64,000 bases of DNA from positions 62,001 to 126,000 of the forward strand of contig NZ_JBBHLB010000004.1 of the NCBI RefSeq assembly GCF_037572415.1, in the 5' to 3' direction. Position 1 is the first letter of the stretch; the number at the start of each line of letters is the position of its first letter. This document shows, piece by piece, positions 17,490 through 25,816 of this stretch. The notes under the pieces were generated by a model, which saw only the letters and a list, made by a program, of their open reading frames with translations, was not told the origin of the DNA and did not search any database. Source of the DNA: Flavonifractor porci (GTDB taxonomy: Bacteria; Bacillota; Clostridia; Oscillospirales; Oscillospiraceae). The position numbers and the translations under genes are program-made.

Positions 17490-20060
17490 TTAGCAGCTGG
17501 CGCCGCCGATCACTGTCTTGTTCATGATGGTATCCTTGTCAATGGAGCCGTGGAGCAGCTTATCCTCCACATAGTCGAAGCCCAGGCGGGCGATGGTGTC
17601 GGAGAAGCGCTCGCCAGTCTGGCCCTCATCCCGGAAGAAGAGGATGGCCTTTTCCACCAGGGCGATGACCTCTTCCTCGCTGGTGAAGATCCTGGACAGG
17701 GGACGTCCGGCGGCCACCTTCTTGCCCCAGCGGCCGCCCAGGTAGATTTTATAGCCGTAGGTACTCTCGGTGTAGGCGCCGAAGGGGCACTTCTCCAGGC
17801 AGCGGCCGCAGTGGTTGCATTCGCTGGTGTCAATGACGGCCTTGCCGTCCTGCATAGACACGGCGTGGATGGGGCAGGCCTTTTCGACCTGGCACACCTT
17901 GCAGCCCTTGCACTTGTTCCGATCGGGCTCAGGCAGGCGCTGGCCGATGATGCCCAGGTCGTTCAGGTCGGGCTTGACACAGTTGTTGGGGCAGCCACCC
18001 ACGGCGATCTTAAACTTGTGGGGGAGGGACACATCGTGGTAACCCTTATAGAACAGTTCATGGAGCTTCTCGCTGAGGTCGAAGGTGTCAATCAAACCGT
18101 ACTGGCAGGTGGTACCCTTACAGGACACCACCGGGCGTACCTTGGAGCCAGTGCCGCCCACGTCCAGACCGGCGGCGCTGAGGAACTCGATGAGGGGCTC
18201 CACGTTCTCGTAGGGAACACCCTGAATCTCCAGGGTCAGACGGGTGGTCATGGTGACCTCGCCGGAGCCGAACTTCTGAGCGGCCTCGGCCACGGCGGCG
18301 TGCTCGGCAAAGGTCAACTTGCCGTTGCGGGTAATGACCCGGACATTGAAGCAGTCGGAGGTGCGCTTATCCCACAGGCAGCCCAGACCCTTGAGGCGTT
18401 TGACCTCGGTGGGAGGCAGAGCGGCGCCGGCGGGACGGGGAACCTTCACCTGATTGAAGGTGACGCCGCCTTCCAGAACCTTGGTGTTGGTGTAGCCGTA
18501 GAACTTCAGCTTGCTCTGAAGGAAGTAGCCCCGCTTGCCCCGGTTGCACACCAGTAGCAGCTTTTCGTCCTTGTCAATCCCCTCCAGAGGACCGTTGACC
18601 TTGCCCAGTTCCACCCAGTGGGCGCCGGGGATGGCGGGGGCGGGCTGTACATCAATGACCTTGTAGTCCTTGGCAGCGCCGGCCAGATACTCGGCGGGGG
18701 TGAAGGAATCCAGCACACCGGCCAGCTTATTTTCCAGTACATAGCAGGCCTGGACAAAGGGGTGGATGGCGGTGGAGAAGGGGGGGGCATAGGCCAGATC
18801 CAGATCGTTAAAGGCGTCAATGGTCAGACCGGCAGACAGGCCGACAACAGCAATGTCCACCATCTTGTCCACCGCGCCGGACCCGATGACCTGAATGCCC
18901 AGCAGCTTGCGGGTGCTGCGGTCGGCAATCAGCTTGGTGAGGAAGCTGGAGGCGCCGGGATAGTAATGGGCCTTGTCGTCGCAGGCGCACACCGCAGTGA
19001 TGGGATCAAAGCCCTCGGCCTTGGCCTGGGCCTCGGTGAGACCGGTGCGTCCGGCGTTGAGCTGCGGCAGCAGCTTCACCACGCCGGTGCCCAGGCAGCC
19101 GCCGTAGGGAGTGGCGGTACCGGTGATGGTTTTGGCCAGCGCACGGGCGGTGATGTTGGCGGTGGAGCCCATGGCAGACCACTGGGGCTTGCCGGTAAGA
19201 TGGTTGTACACCATGGCGCAGTCGCCGGCGGCGTAGATGTCGGGCAGGTTGGTACGCATCTCCTTGTCCACCACCACAGTGCCTTTGAAGAGTTCGATGC
19301 CGGTATCCTTCAGGAAGTCGGTGGCGGGGCGCACGCCGATGGACAGCACCACCACGTCAGCGGCAATGGCACCGCCGTCGGTGACGATGCCGGTGGCCTT
19401 GTCGGTGCCGGTAACGGACTGGATGCGCTGGCCGGTAACTACGCGGATACCCGCTTCTTTCAGCTTCCGGCGGGCAAAGTCAGCCATCTCGGGATCAAAG
19501 GCGCTGGGCATGATCTGATCGGCAAAATCCACCACAGTCACGTCCAGACCCTGGGAGAGCAGGTTCTCAGCGATCTCCAGGCCGATGAAGCCGGCGCCGG
19601 CCACCACGGCACGGCGGCAGCTGTTGGCGGCCACATAATCCCGCAGACCTACGGCGTCGTCGGGGGTGCGCATGGGGAACACGCCGGGCAGATCCTTGCC
19701 CGGCATATCGGGCACTACGGGAGCGGCGCCGGTGGCAATGATCAGCTTATCGTAGCTTTCAGTGAAGCTCTGACCATTTCGCAGGCCGCTCACCGTCTTG
19801 GCGGCAGGGTCCACATGGGTGACCTCGCAGCCGGTGACCACCTGAGCGCCGGTGAGTCCGGCGTATTTCTGGGGGGTGTTGACGATCAGTTCCTCCCGGC
19901 TGCCAATGGCGCCGCCCACATAGTAGGGCAGGCCGCAGCCGGCATAGGAGATGTCCTGACCTTTATTCAGAATGATGACTTCCGCGCTGCGGTCCTCCCG
20001 CTTGATTTTAGCAGCGGCCTTTGTACCGGCAGCCACGCCGCCAATGACCAGAATACGCAT
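17490..20060 (-). CDS. CoA-disulfide-reductase-like / rhodanese / siroheme sulfite-nitrite reductase-like / ferredoxin fusion
   Basis: An 856-residue modular redox protein. Residues 1-440 are a pyridine nucleotide-disulfide oxidoreductase with FAD motif GGVAAGTKAA and a CoADR-type cysteine in SYAGCGLPYYVGG. Residues about 455-545 are a rhodanese domain with candidate active Cys in VCNRGKRG. Residues about 560-700 resemble the nitrite/sulfite reductase fold, with the siroheme-[4Fe-4S] pattern VSCKGTTC...GGCPNNC. Residues about 705-765 hold two CxxCxxC..C ferredoxin clusters. This suggests NAD(P)H-driven reduction of persulfide, polysulfide or sulfite. It is divergent from a LysR gene that probably controls it. 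Substrate is inference. Confidence 0.85.
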   Translation of the reverse strand: MRILVIGGVAAGTKAAAKIKREDRSAEVIILNKGQDISYAGCGLPYYVGGAIGSREELIVNTPQKYAGLTGAQVVTGCEVTHVDPAAKTVSGLRNGQSFTESYDKLIIATGAAPVVPDMPGKDLPGVFPMRTPDDAVGLRDYVAANSCRRAVVAGAGFIGLEIAENLLSQGLDVTVVDFADQIMPSAFDPEMADFARRKLKEAGIRVVTGQRIQSVTGTDKATGIVTDGGAIAADVVVLSIGVRPATDFLKDTGIELFKGTVVVDKEMRTNLPDIYAAGDCAMVYNHLTGKPQWSAMGSTANITARALAKTITGTATPYGGCLGTGVVKLLPQLNAGRTGLTEAQAKAEGFDPITAVCACDDKAHYYPGASSFLTKLIADRSTRKLLGIQVIGSGAVDKMVDIAVVGLSAGLTIDAFNDLDLAYAPPFSTAIHPFVQACYVLENKLAGVLDSFTPAEYLAGAAKDYKVIDVQPAPAIPGAHWVELGKVNGPLEGIDKDEKLLLVCNRGKRGYFLQSKLKFYGYTNTKVLEGGVTFNQVKVPRPAGAALPPTEVKRLKGLGCLWDKRTSDCFNVRVITRNGKLTFAEHAAVAEAAQKFGSGEVTMTTRLTLEIQGVPYENVEPLIEFLSAAGLDVGGTGSKVRPVVSCKGTTCQYGLIDTFDLSEKLHELFYKGYHDVSLPHKFKIAVGGCPNNCVKPDLNDLGIIGQRLPEPDRNKCKGCKVCQVEKACPIHAVSMQDGKAVIDTSECNHCGRCLEKCPFGAYTESTYGYKIYLGGRWGKKVAAGRPLSRIFTSEEEVIALVEKAILFFRDEGQTGERFSDTIARLGFDYVEDKLLHGSIDKDTIMNKTVIGGASC

Positions 20061-20186
20061 CTTTGTTCCCCGTCCTTATTGACAAATTTTTGTGTTACGC
20101 TTGTAATCAGTATAGCACCTCAGTATAATAAAATAAAGTTTTTAAAAGTTATTGATTGATCGAAAAAAATTATGGGGTGACGGACC
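20061..20186. promoter_or_regulatory. Divergent control region between the reductase fusion and lysR-type gene
   Basis: A 126-base AT-rich spacer in GC-rich surroundings. On the minus strand two TATACT boxes lie 7 bases apart (20110-20132 area), either of which could be the -10 of the reductase gene. LysR regulators usually bind such shared regions, but I could not single out one T-N11-A operator. Confidence 0.5.
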
Positions 20187-21071
20187 ATGGTAGACTATCG
20201 TATCCGAACCTTTCTGACCTTGTACGAGACCATGAATTACCGGAAAACAGGGGAGAAGCTGTGCATGAGCCAGCCGGCGGTAAGCCAGCAGATCCGGGGG
20301 CTGGAGGAGAAGTATGGCTGCAAGCTGTTTGTATATGATGGCCGGCAGCTTCATGCCACCTCTCAGGCTCAGCGGGTGGCAGAATATGCCCGTACTGCCC
20401 TTTACAATGAGCAGCGCCTCCAGCAGGAACTGATGGAGACAAAGGTAAGGGAAGTGCGGATCGGAACCACAAAAACCATCGGGGAATTTGTAGTGGCCGA
20501 GGCTCTGGGCCGGTATATCCGCCATTCCGACAGCAATCTGAAAATCTCCGTGGACAATACCGCCGCCCTGCTGGGGCAGCTGGAGCATGAACAGCTGGAT
20601 TTTGCCCTCATCGAGGGGGCCTTCGACCGGAGCCGGTTCGGCAGCCGCCTGTTCCGCCGGTCCAAATTTGTAGGTCTGTGTCGAAGGGACCACCCCTTTG
20701 CCGGGCGCACCATTCCCCTGACGGCGCTGGAGGGCCAGTGCATGATCGTCCGGGAGGAGGGATCGGGCACCCGGGGCATTCTGGAGAATGTGCTGGCCGA
20801 ACGGGGCTATTCCCTGGAGCTGTTTTCCCGGGTAATCTGCGCCAACCAGTTCTCTCTCATTACCCGGTTTGTGGCGGAGGGGGGCGGTATCACCTTTGCC
20901 TATGAGCCGGTGGCTGCGGGACAGCCGGAACTGGCTTTTTTCCACCTGGACTGCCTGGATGAATCCCGGGAATTCAGTCTGGTCTACCTGAAAGGGACCC
21001 ATATCTTTCCGTTGGTACGGGAGGTGCTGGGCGAACTGGCACCTGTAGAACTGAAAGATGGGGCCGAGTGA
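20187..21071 (+). CDS. LysR family transcriptional regulator
   Basis: The 294-residue regulator has an N-terminal winged helix-turn-helix (about 1-60, with FLTLYETMNYRKTGEKL and SQPAVSQQIRGLE) followed by a two-lobed LysR effector domain (about 88-290). Start at ATG 20187, GGGGTGA upstream. It is divergent from the CoADR-rhodanese-sulfite-reductase fusion, the classic LysR arrangement, so that gene is the likely target and the effector may be a sulfur compound. Both points are inference. Confidence 0.9.
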   Translation: MVDYRIRTFLTLYETMNYRKTGEKLCMSQPAVSQQIRGLEEKYGCKLFVYDGRQLHATSQAQRVAEYARTALYNEQRLQQELMETKVREVRIGTTKTIGEFVVAEALGRYIRHSDSNLKISVDNTAALLGQLEHEQLDFALIEGAFDRSRFGSRLFRRSKFVGLCRRDHPFAGRTIPLTALEGQCMIVREEGSGTRGILENVLAERGYSLELFSRVICANQFSLITRFVAEGGGITFAYEPVAAGQPELAFFHLDCLDESREFSLVYLKGTHIFPLVREVLGELAPVELKDGAE

Positions 21072-21082
21072 GCAGAAAATGC

Positions 21083-21116
21083 TTGCAATGGATGATAGTC
21101 TATGGTAAGCTATAAT
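21083..21116 (+). promoter_or_regulatory. Likely promoter of the lar-nickel transport operon
   Basis: A perfect TATAAT (21111-21116) lies at the right place for transcripts to start at the beginning of the structured leader (about 21120). The -35 is poor: TTGCAA at 21083 is 22 bases away and only weak sequences sit at 16-17 bases, which would suit activated or weak transcription. Confidence 0.55.
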
Positions 21117-21118
21117 AG

Positions 21119-21234
21119 TACTGGGATTTCGGTCAAAATTCCGGCAGGAAGCCGGAGCACCTGGCCAGAGCTGGGGTAGATCCAATGTCCCAGTATGTGG
21201 TTTGACCTATTGTAAAGATACTAGGAAGGTATCT
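21119..21234 (+). promoter_or_regulatory. Structured leader upstream of larE: candidate unassigned riboswitch aptamer
   Basis: Stem P1 pairs 21119-21127 with 21187-21195 (core CTGGGA/TCCCAG). Inside it, TTCCGGC/GCCGGAG forms a hairpin (21139-21145 with 21151-21157). GGTCAAA (21131-21137), inside P1, is perfectly complementary to TTTGACC (21201-21207) outside P1, giving a 7-bp pseudoknot. AGATAC (21216-21221) can pair with GTATCT (21229-21234), which competes with the left arm of the terminator at 21225 and could act as anti-terminator. This aptamer plus expression platform sits directly before the nickel-pincer genes. It does not match riboswitch consensus sequences I can recall (NiCo, cobalamin, TPP, FMN, fluoride, ykkC). 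The ligand is unknown. Confidence 0.68.
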
Positions 21235-21267
21235 GTTCCCCTAAAGGGAGCGGATACCTTCTTTTTT
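21225..21267 (+). terminator. Intrinsic terminator in the larE leader (attenuator)
   Basis: A 16-bp hairpin including GU pairs (21225-21240 with 21246-21261) followed by six T (21262-21267). It lies only 17 bases before the larE start, so it cannot end an upstream gene's transcript without also controlling larE. This marks regulated read-through. Confidence 0.9.
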
Positions 21268-21283
21268 GCGAAGGAGTATAGCT

Positions 21284-22027
21284 ATGACGCTGGAACAGTT
21301 TTTCAAGGAGGTTCCCCGGGCGGCTCTGGCCTTTTCCGGCGGGACGGACTCGGCCATGCTGCTGTGGGCGGCCAGGACCTACGGCTGTGATGTGCGGGCC
21401 TATTACGTCAACACCGTCTTTCAGCCCGCCTTTGAGTTGGCTGACGCCAAAAGATTGGCGGAGGAGCTGGAGGTGCCCATGACGGTGGTGGAGGAAGATG
21501 TGCTGGCGGTGCCTGAGGCGGCGGCCAACGGCCCCCGGCGGTGCTACTACTGTAAGAGAGCGCTGTTTACCACTCTGTGGAAGCGGGCGGCGGAGGACGG
21601 CTATACCGTGCTGCTGGACGGCACCAACGCCTCGGATGACGCCGGGGACCGGCCGGGGATGCAGGCCCTGCGGGAGCTGGAGGTGCGCTCCCCCCTGCGG
21701 GAGTGCGGCATCACCAAGGATCAGGTGCGGCAGATGTCCAAAGAGGCGGGGCTGTTTACCTGGGACAAGCCGGCCTATGCCTGCCTGGCTACCCGGGTGC
21801 CAACTGGAACTTCCATTACCAGAGAAGCGCTGGAAAAGGTGGAGCGGGGAGAGAACGCCCTCTTCAAGCTGGGCTTCACCGACTTCCGGGTGCGGCTGCT
21901 GGGGGACGCCGCCCGCATCCAGCTGCCAGCGGCGCAGATGGAGAAGGCTGTCAGTCTGCATACTGCAATCACGGAGGCACTGGAGGCAGATTTCTCCGCT
22001 GTTCTGCTGGACCTGAAGGGGAGGTAA
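21284..22027 (+). CDS. larE: LarE: ATP-dependent sulfur insertase for the nickel-pincer nucleotide cofactor
   Basis: PP-loop enzyme that adenylates and sulfurates the pyridinium carboxylates of the nickel-pincer nucleotide precursor. The 247-residue protein has the ATP-binding SGGTDSA at about residues 18-24, LLDGTNASDD, and three conserved cysteines in RRCYYCKR and YACLATR. From memory, this pattern fits LarE forms that use a [4Fe-4S] cluster as sulfur carrier rather than sacrificing one Cys. Start ATG 21284 has AAGGAG 7 bases upstream. It is first in the larE-larB-larC-ABC importer operon and under the leader attenuator. Confidence 0.93.
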   Translation: MTLEQFFKEVPRAALAFSGGTDSAMLLWAARTYGCDVRAYYVNTVFQPAFELADAKRLAEELEVPMTVVEEDVLAVPEAAANGPRRCYYCKRALFTTLWKRAAEDGYTVLLDGTNASDDAGDRPGMQALRELEVRSPLRECGITKDQVRQMSKEAGLFTWDKPAYACLATRVPTGTSITREALEKVERGENALFKLGFTDFRVRLLGDAARIQLPAAQMEKAVSLHTAITEALEADFSAVLLDLKGR

Positions 22028-22031
22028 GCGT

Positions 22032-22790
22032 ATGGATAACAAGCATGACATTCTGGAGCTGCTGCGGGCGGTTGCAGCTGGAAACACCAGTCCGGAGGAC
22101 GCCCTGCTGGAGCTAAAAACCAAGCCCTTCGAGGATCTGGGCTACGCCAAGGTGGACTTCCACCGCTCGGTGCGCCAGGGTGCGGCAGAGGTGATTTACG
22201 GTGCAGGCAAGACTCCGGAGCAGATCGCCGGTATTGCCGCTGCCATGGGGGAGCGGGGCTGTAAAAATATCCTCATCACCCGCATGGGGGAGGAGGCCGC
22301 CCGCATTGTGGAGCAGTCGGTCCCCCTGGACTACCGACCCATCCCCAGACTGGGCATTGCCTTCCCCGGCCCCCGGCAGGAACTGGGGCACATCGTGGTG
22401 GCCACCGGCGGTACCAGCGATATGCCGGTAGCGGAGGAGGCCGCCCTCACCGCCGAGGTAATGGGCAACAAGGTCACCCGGCTGTATGATGTAGGGGTGG
22501 CGGGGCTCCACCGACTGTTGTCCAATCTGGATGCCATGATGAGCGCCCGGTGCGTAGTGGCGGTTGCCGGTATGGAGGGGGCTTTGGCCTCCGTGGTGGG
22601 CGGTCTGGTGGACTGCCCGGTGGTGGCAGTGCCCACCAGCGTGGGCTACGGCGCCAGCTTCGGTGGCCTGTCCGCCCTGCTGGCCATGCTTAACTCCTGT
22701 GCCTCCGGGTGCAGCGTAGTCAACATCGACAACGGCTTCGGTGCGGGCTATCTGGCCAGCATGATCAATCAGATGGAGGGGTTAAAATGA
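22032..22790 (+). CDS. larB: LarB: NaAD pyridinium carboxylase/hydrolase for nickel-pincer cofactor
   Basis: Carboxylates nicotinic acid adenine dinucleotide at C5 and releases AMP, the first step of nickel-pincer nucleotide synthesis. The 252-residue protein has an N-terminal helical part and a PurE-like C-terminal domain with VVATGGTSDMPVAEEAA, TRLYDVGVAGLHRLL and the PTSVGYGASFGG loop. Its start lies 4 bases after the larE stop with GGGGAGGT in front, and its stop overlaps the larC start (ATGA), so the three lar proteins are made together. Confidence 0.93.
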   Translation: MDNKHDILELLRAVAAGNTSPEDALLELKTKPFEDLGYAKVDFHRSVRQGAAEVIYGAGKTPEQIAGIAAAMGERGCKNILITRMGEEAARIVEQSVPLDYRPIPRLGIAFPGPRQELGHIVVATGGTSDMPVAEEAALTAEVMGNKVTRLYDVGVAGLHRLLSNLDAMMSARCVVAVAGMEGALASVVGGLVDCPVVAVPTSVGYGASFGGLSALLAMLNSCASGCSVVNIDNGFGAGYLASMINQMEGLK

Positions 22791-24112
22791 AAACCTTATA
22801 TATTGAATGTAACATGGGTGCGGCGGGCGATATGCTCATGTCCGCTCTGTACGAGCTGCTGGAGGACAAGGAGGGTTTCCTGAATACCATGAACAGCCTG
22901 GGCCTCCCCGGCGTTCATCTGGAGGCGGCCTCCGCCGTTACCAGCGGCATCAGCGGCACCCATATGAAGGTCACCGTCCACGGCGAGGAGGAGGATGAGC
23001 ACCTCCATCATCATGAGCACGATCATGACCACGACCAGCATCACCATCATGACCACGAGCATCACCATGACCACGACCATCACCACGATCATGACCATCA
23101 CCACGATCATGACCATCACCACGATCATGACCATGACCATCATCACGACCATGAGCACCACCACCATCACCACGCCACCCCCGGCCACATTGCTCACCTG
23201 ATCGACCACCTGCCCCTGCCGGAGGAGGTCAAGACCCACGCCAAGGCGGTATATGACGCCATCGCTCAGGCGGAGGCCAAAGCCCACGGCTGCCCGGTGG
23301 GGGAGGTCCACTACCATGAGGTGGGGGCTCTGGACGCGGTGGCTGATGTGGCCGGCGTGTGCTACGCCCTCTATCTGTTGAACCCCGACAAAATCGTGGT
23401 GTCCCCCATCCATGTGGGCAGCGGCACTGTCCGCTGCGCCCACGGCATCATGCCGGTGCCTGCTCCGGCCACTGCCGCTCTGCTGGCTGGTGTGCCCACC
23501 TACGGCGGTGAGATCAAAGGCGAGCTGTGTACCCCCACCGGGGCGGCTCTGCTGGCCCACTTTGCCCAGTCCTTTGGCTCCATGCCGGTGCTCAATGTGG
23601 AAAAGGTGGGCTACGGCGTGGGCACCCGCCAGTTTGAGCAGGCCAACTGCGTCCGGGCCTTCTGGGGCGAGAGCCAGGAGGGCGGCAACGGCGAGATCGT
23701 GGAGCTGGTGTGCAACATCGACGATATGACCGGAGAGGCCCTGGCCTTTGCCGCCGAGCAGCTGCTGGCGGCAGGTGCTCTGGACGTATACTCCGTTCCC
23801 GGCACCATGAAGAAGGGCCGCCCCGGCCATGTGCTCACTGTGCTGTGCGACGTGGGGAAGGAGCGGGAGCTGGCCCAGGCTGTTCTCCGCCACACCACCA
23901 CCAATGGCCTGCGGATTCGCCGCTGCGAGAAGTATTTTCTCACCCCTGGCAGCAAAAGCGTGGATACCCCCTGGGGGGCCGTCCGGGTCAAGACGGCGGA
24001 GGGCTTTGGCATCTCCCACGCCAAGCCGGAGTATGAGGACGCTGCCGCCCTTGCTCGGGCCAATGCTCTCCCTCTGGCGGTGGTGCTGGAAGAAGTGAAG
24101 AAGAGCCTGTAA
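22787..24112 (+). CDS. larC: LarC: nickel insertion protein (nickel-pincer cofactor), single continuous ORF with His-rich insert
   Basis: CTP-dependent cyclometallase that inserts Ni into the pincer nucleotide. The 441-residue ORF is uninterrupted, whereas Lactobacillus plantarum larC needs a programmed frameshift (larC1/larC2). MGAAGDMLMSAL marks the N-terminus; HYHEVGALDAVADV and NIDDMTGE are family motifs. Residues 72-129 are an almost pure His/Asp/Glu stretch, a likely nickel store or delivery site, encoded partly by three exact 18-bp repeats. The ATG overlaps the larB stop, with GGAGGGG upstream. A nickel/peptide-type importer follows 16 bases on. Confidence 0.93.
   Translation: MKTLYIECNMGAAGDMLMSALYELLEDKEGFLNTMNSLGLPGVHLEAASAVTSGISGTHMKVTVHGEEEDEHLHHHEHDHDHDQHHHHDHEHHHDHDHHHDHDHHHDHDHHHDHDHDHHHDHEHHHHHHATPGHIAHLIDHLPLPEEVKTHAKAVYDAIAQAEAKAHGCPVGEVHYHEVGALDAVADVAGVCYALYLLNPDKIVVSPIHVGSGTVRCAHGIMPVPAPATAALLAGVPTYGGEIKGELCTPTGAALLAHFAQSFGSMPVLNVEKVGYGVGTRQFEQANCVRAFWGESQEGGNGEIVELVCNIDDMTGEALAFAAEQLLAAGALDVYSVPGTMKKGRPGHVLTVLCDVGKERELAQAVLRHTTTNGLRIRRCEKYFLTPGSKSVDTPWGAVRVKTAEGFGISHAKPEYEDAAALARANALPLAVVLEEVKKSL
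23075..23128 (+). repeat. Three exact 18-bp tandem repeats in larC
   Basis: Three head-to-tail copies of an 18-bp unit encoding Asp-His-His-His-Asp-His, inside a longer imperfect GA/CC-rich His/Asp-coding tract (about 23000-23173). Copy number could change by slippage without shifting frame, altering the His-tract length. Confidence 0.9.
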
Positions 24113-24128
24113 CGGAAAGGAGCCATCC

Positions 24129-25703
24129 ATGAAACGAATCCTGACGCTCATCCTGTGCCTGGCCCTGACCGCCGGTATGCTGGCGGGCTGCGGCGGCGGA
24201 AATACAGCTGGCACCACCACCCCTCAAACGGACAGCAAGGACAGCGTGGTCATTGCCATGGGCACCACCTCCGAGCCCGAGGCCGGTTTCGATCCCGCCT
24301 ACGGCTGGGGCGCCGGTGAGCATGTCCATGAGCCCCTGATCCAGTCCACTTTGACGATAACCAACACAGATCTGACCATCGGCTACGATTTGGCCACCGA
24401 CATCCAGGTCAGCGATGACGGCCTGACCTGGACGGTCAAGATCCGGGATGATGTGAAATTCACCGACGGGGAGCCTCTGACCGCCTCTGACGTAGCTTTT
24501 ACCTACAATACCGTCAAGGCGGCTAGCTCTGTGAATGACTTTACCATGCTGGACCGGGCCGAGGCGGTGGACGATACCACGGTGGTATTCCACATGGTCA
24601 CCCCCTTCTCCATCTGGCCCTACACCATGGCCATCGTGGGCATCGTACCTGAGCACGCGTACGATGCCACCACTTACGGCTCCAATCCCATTGGCTCCGG
24701 CCGGTATATCCTCAAGCAGTGGGACAAGGGTCAGCAGGTGATTCTGGAGGCCAATCCCGACTACTACGGCGAGGCTCCCAAAATGAAGCGGGTGACCATC
24801 CTCTTCATGGCGGAGGACGCCGCATTCCTGGCGGTCCAGGCCGGCCGGGTGGACCTGGCCTATACCTCTGCTACCTATGCAGACCAGAAGCCTACCAGCT
24901 ATAGCCTGGCGGCCTATGACAGTGTGGACAACCGGGGGTTCAATCTGCCGGTCATCGAGGGTACCCTCACTGGCGACGTACTGGTGCGTCGGGCCATCAA
25001 CATCGGCATCGACCGGCAGGAGATGATCGACAACGTGCTCAACAGCTACGGAACCCCCGCCTACAGCGTGTGCGATCAGATGCCCTGGTATAATCCGGCC
25101 TCCGAAGTGGAGTACGATCGGGAGGGGGCCGCAGCCCTGCTGGATGAGGCGGGCTGGATCATGGGGGCTGACGGCGTTCGGGAAAAGGACGGTGTGAAGG
25201 CCACGCTGAACCTGCTCTATTCTGCCGGCGACTCGGTGCGTCAGGCCCTGTGCGCCGACTTTGCCAACCAGTTGTGGGAACTGGGGATTTCCTGTACTCT
25301 GGAGGGCGTGGGCTGGGATACTGCTTACGACCGGGCCCGGACGGAGCCTCTCATCTGGGGCTGGGGCGCCCATACTCCCATGGAGCTCTATAACATCTAT
25401 CACACCATCGGGGATACCGGCACCGCCCAGTATTCCCCCTATGCCAATTCCACTGTGGATTCTTACATGGACCAGGCCCTCCAGTGCTCCGATCTGGAGG
25501 AGTCCTATGCGCTGTGGCAGAAGGCCCAGTGGGACGGCGCCACCGGCGTTACCCAGGACGGGGACATCCCCTGGGTATGGCTGGTGAATGTGAGCCACCT
25601 GTACTGGGTACGGAACGGTCTTCAGGTGGCCGAGCAGAAGATCCACCCCCACGGCCATGGCTGGTCCATCGTCAACAACGTGGATCAGTGGAGCTGGGGT
25701 TGA
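24129..25703 (+). CDS. Nickel/peptide-type ABC substrate-binding lipoprotein (family 5)
   Basis: Extracellular lipid-anchored binding protein of a Nik/Opp-type importer. The 524-residue length fits family 5. The signal peptide ends in LAGC (Cys21). Family sequence includes WTVKIRDDVKFTDGEPLTASDVAF and PIGSGRYILKQW. It follows larC by 16 bases, which makes nickel or a nickel chelate the likely ligand, but family 5 also covers peptides and heme, so the substrate is inferred from context only. The start ATG 24129 has AAAGGAGC in front. Confidence 0.88.
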   Translation: MKRILTLILCLALTAGMLAGCGGGNTAGTTTPQTDSKDSVVIAMGTTSEPEAGFDPAYGWGAGEHVHEPLIQSTLTITNTDLTIGYDLATDIQVSDDGLTWTVKIRDDVKFTDGEPLTASDVAFTYNTVKAASSVNDFTMLDRAEAVDDTTVVFHMVTPFSIWPYTMAIVGIVPEHAYDATTYGSNPIGSGRYILKQWDKGQQVILEANPDYYGEAPKMKRVTILFMAEDAAFLAVQAGRVDLAYTSATYADQKPTSYSLAAYDSVDNRGFNLPVIEGTLTGDVLVRRAINIGIDRQEMIDNVLNSYGTPAYSVCDQMPWYNPASEVEYDREGAAALLDEAGWIMGADGVREKDGVKATLNLLYSAGDSVRQALCADFANQLWELGISCTLEGVGWDTAYDRARTEPLIWGWGAHTPMELYNIYHTIGDTGTAQYSPYANSTVDSYMDQALQCSDLEESYALWQKAQWDGATGVTQDGDIPWVWLVNVSHLYWVRNGLQVAEQKIHPHGHGWSIVNNVDQWSWG

Positions 25704-25707
25704 TTTA

Positions 25708-25770
25708 GAAAGCCTTCCCCTGGGGGAAGGTGTCGCGGAGAAGCCGTGACGGATGAGGGGAACGGTTTGG
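25708..25770 (+). repeat. Intergenic palindromic repeat of the type common in Oscillospiraceae
   Basis: GCCTTCCCC/GGGGAAGG forms a hairpin (25713-25730), followed by GTCGCGGAGAAGCCGTGAC and GGATGAGGGG. From memory this module (CCTTCCCC...GCCGTGACGGATGAGGGG) recurs between genes in Oscillospiraceae genomes. It interrupts the importer operon between the binding protein and the first permease and could set their relative expression. Confidence 0.6.
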
Positions 25771-25816
25771 AATCTATGCCCATCCCTCTGATACCCACCG
25801 GAAAGAAGGAATTCCC

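Noticed and set aside
21119..21234. Cobalamin riboswitch (similar GGT-AAA-TTCC text)
   Set aside because: The B12-box text and the larger conserved architecture are not there. The pseudoknot layout differs.
23000..23180. Regular short repeats resembling a small CRISPR-like array
   Set aside because: They are in frame inside larC, have no spacers, and simply encode the His/Asp tract.
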